Source of the DNA: Polyangia bacterium | GTDB taxonomy: Bacteria > Myxococcota_A > Polyangia > Nannocystales > Nannocystaceae | Length of the DNA: 64,000 nt | Direction: 5' to 3' | Assembly (NCBI GenBank): GCA_030429545.1 | Contig: JAUIFF010000020.1 | Location: 107,663-171,662, forward strand | Shown here: piece by piece, positions 63,217-64,000 of the stretch | Position numbering within the stretch: the first letter of the stretch is position 1 | Layout of the letters: the number at the start of each line of letters is the position of its first letter | Program-made: the position numbers and the translations under genes | The notes under the pieces: model-generated | Seen by the model: only the letters and a program-made list of their open reading frames with translations | Told to the model about the DNA's origin: nothing | Database searches by the model: none

Positions 63217-64000
63217 ACGAGCTCGGCAAACGAGGCCAAATGATGTCAGGTGCCGGCGCGACGGATCGGACAAACACCGGAGCGGCGAGGCTCCCACTGT
63301 CACCGGTAGATCGACCAGCTCGAGGGTCGTGCGGTTGTCGAGATCCGGGTGAGTGCTGCCGGTGACACCAAAGCGTCGACTGACAAAAGTACACCGACGA
63401 CAAGGGCCAAGTCACAGCGGGGTGATGCGACCGCGGTGAGCGTACCAGCGCCGTCACCTGTGTCGGCGAACGGAAACTTCCCGAATCAGCTCGAGCGTTC
63501 GGAGACGGAGGTCGCTTGCGACGCGAATGTGAGAGCTCCGGTGTGATCAGATGTTTGTAGGGACAACAGTTTATGAATGTGGCAAGGCCTCCCGCCTCCG
63601 GCAAAAAAGTACCACCGACGACAAAGGCCAAGTCACAGGGGGTGATGCGATCGCGGTGAGCTCGGGAAACCCGCAAAAAGGTACCAGCTGCGTTACCTGT
63701 GTCGGCGAACGGAAACTTCCCGAATCAGCTCGAGCGGTCGGAGACGGAGGTCGCTTGCGAATGTGAGAGCTCCGGTGTGATCAGATGTCCGTAGGGACAA
63801 CAGTTTATAAATGTGACAAGGCCTCCGGCCTCCGGCAAAAAAGTACCACCGACGACAAAGGCCAAGTCACAGGGGGCGATGCGATCGCGGTGAGCTCGGG
63901 AAACCCGCAAAAAGGTACCAGCTGCGTCACCTGTGTCGGCGAACGGAAACTTCCCGAATGAGATCGAGGTCGGAGACGGAGGTCGCTTGCGACGCGAATG
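63217..64000. other. Non-coding end region with 234-bp tandem repeats
   Basis: No convincing gene was seen. A first shorter copy of the repeat begins near 63380, a second near 63600 and a third near 63834; copies two and three are spaced exactly 234 bases. Each has GTACCACCGACGAC, AAGGCCAAGTCACAG, GTGTCGGCGAACGG and GGTCGCTTGCG in order. The array continues past the window. Short open frames in it are repeats of each other and look accidental. Confidence 0.8.

Noticed and set aside
63380..64000. CRISPR or integron cassette array
   Set aside because: The repeats are about 234 bp, contiguous and without spacers or an integron integrase nearby.

Overview
The window looks like part of a high-GC myxobacterial chromosome, most like the Nannocystaceae (Nannocystis, Plesiocystis, Enhygromyxa). 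The signs are many secreted lipoproteins with Ser/Thr/Glu/Asp-rich linkers, an Asp-Gly repeat lipoprotein with a MopE-type metal-binding motif, myxobacterial disulfide repeats, Hanks-type kinases and a PP2C phosphatase, and a histidine kinase fused to an HD-GYP domain. The family assignment is an inference from gene style. No rRNA or tRNA gene was recognised.

Bases 1-18717 are accessory DNA. Bases 1-7484 recur without any difference I could find at 11234-18717 (offset 11,233), so the window holds one complete 11,233-bp unit and the right part of another. A tyrosine recombinase gene starts about 110 bases after the unit junction. The junction has the form of a recombinase core site: GTCGCGAC, a 7-base spacer, GTCGCGAC. 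At 18717 the unit runs straight into the Asp-Gly repeat of a host lipoprotein gene that has lost its start. I read this as an integrative element present in at least two tandem copies, inserted into a low-complexity coding repeat; a circular element or repeat wrongly joined during assembly is the main alternative. Going clockwise from the junction, the unit carries: the integrase; a secreted-type protein with RTX, M35-like metallopeptidase and Cys-rich parts; an L-domain lipoprotein; a membrane protein; a gene-poor segment with iteron-like repeats; a coiled-coil protein with repeats upstream of it; a Ser/Thr kinase coupled to a small gene; and an XRE regulator.

Bases 18718-22219 hold a segmental duplication of the host: a truncated Asp-Gly lipoprotein with a wrecked plsY, followed by an intact pair. 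From 22.3 to 25.2 kb lies a his operon (hisH-hisA-hisF-hisIE). Next come an amidohydrolase lipoprotein, an MscS channel, a three-gene molybdenum hydroxylase resembling 4-hydroxybenzoyl-CoA reductase, a phosphoesterase-like lipoprotein, a VKOR-DsbA fusion, LolA, a kinase/receiver/HD-GYP hybrid, an enoyl-CoA hydratase, a PDZ/thioredoxin-like lipoprotein and a predicted pseudokinase. The rest includes an arylsulfotransferase-like lipoprotein, a VWA protein, a pirin, a Pro-Arg repeat lipoprotein, an RlmD-type methyltransferase, aroA, a DUF2914 protein, PP2C, a PI-PLC lipoprotein, a carotenoid/retinol-type oxidoreductase, an aspartoacylase-type hydrolase and a WD40 lipoprotein. The window ends in a 234-bp tandem repeat.

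Across the host part the interrupted palindrome TGYANNTRCA occurs 31 times by my manual count, against about one expected from base composition. It lies in genes and between them and often forces AT-rich codons. With the integrative element, this is the observation most worth following up.
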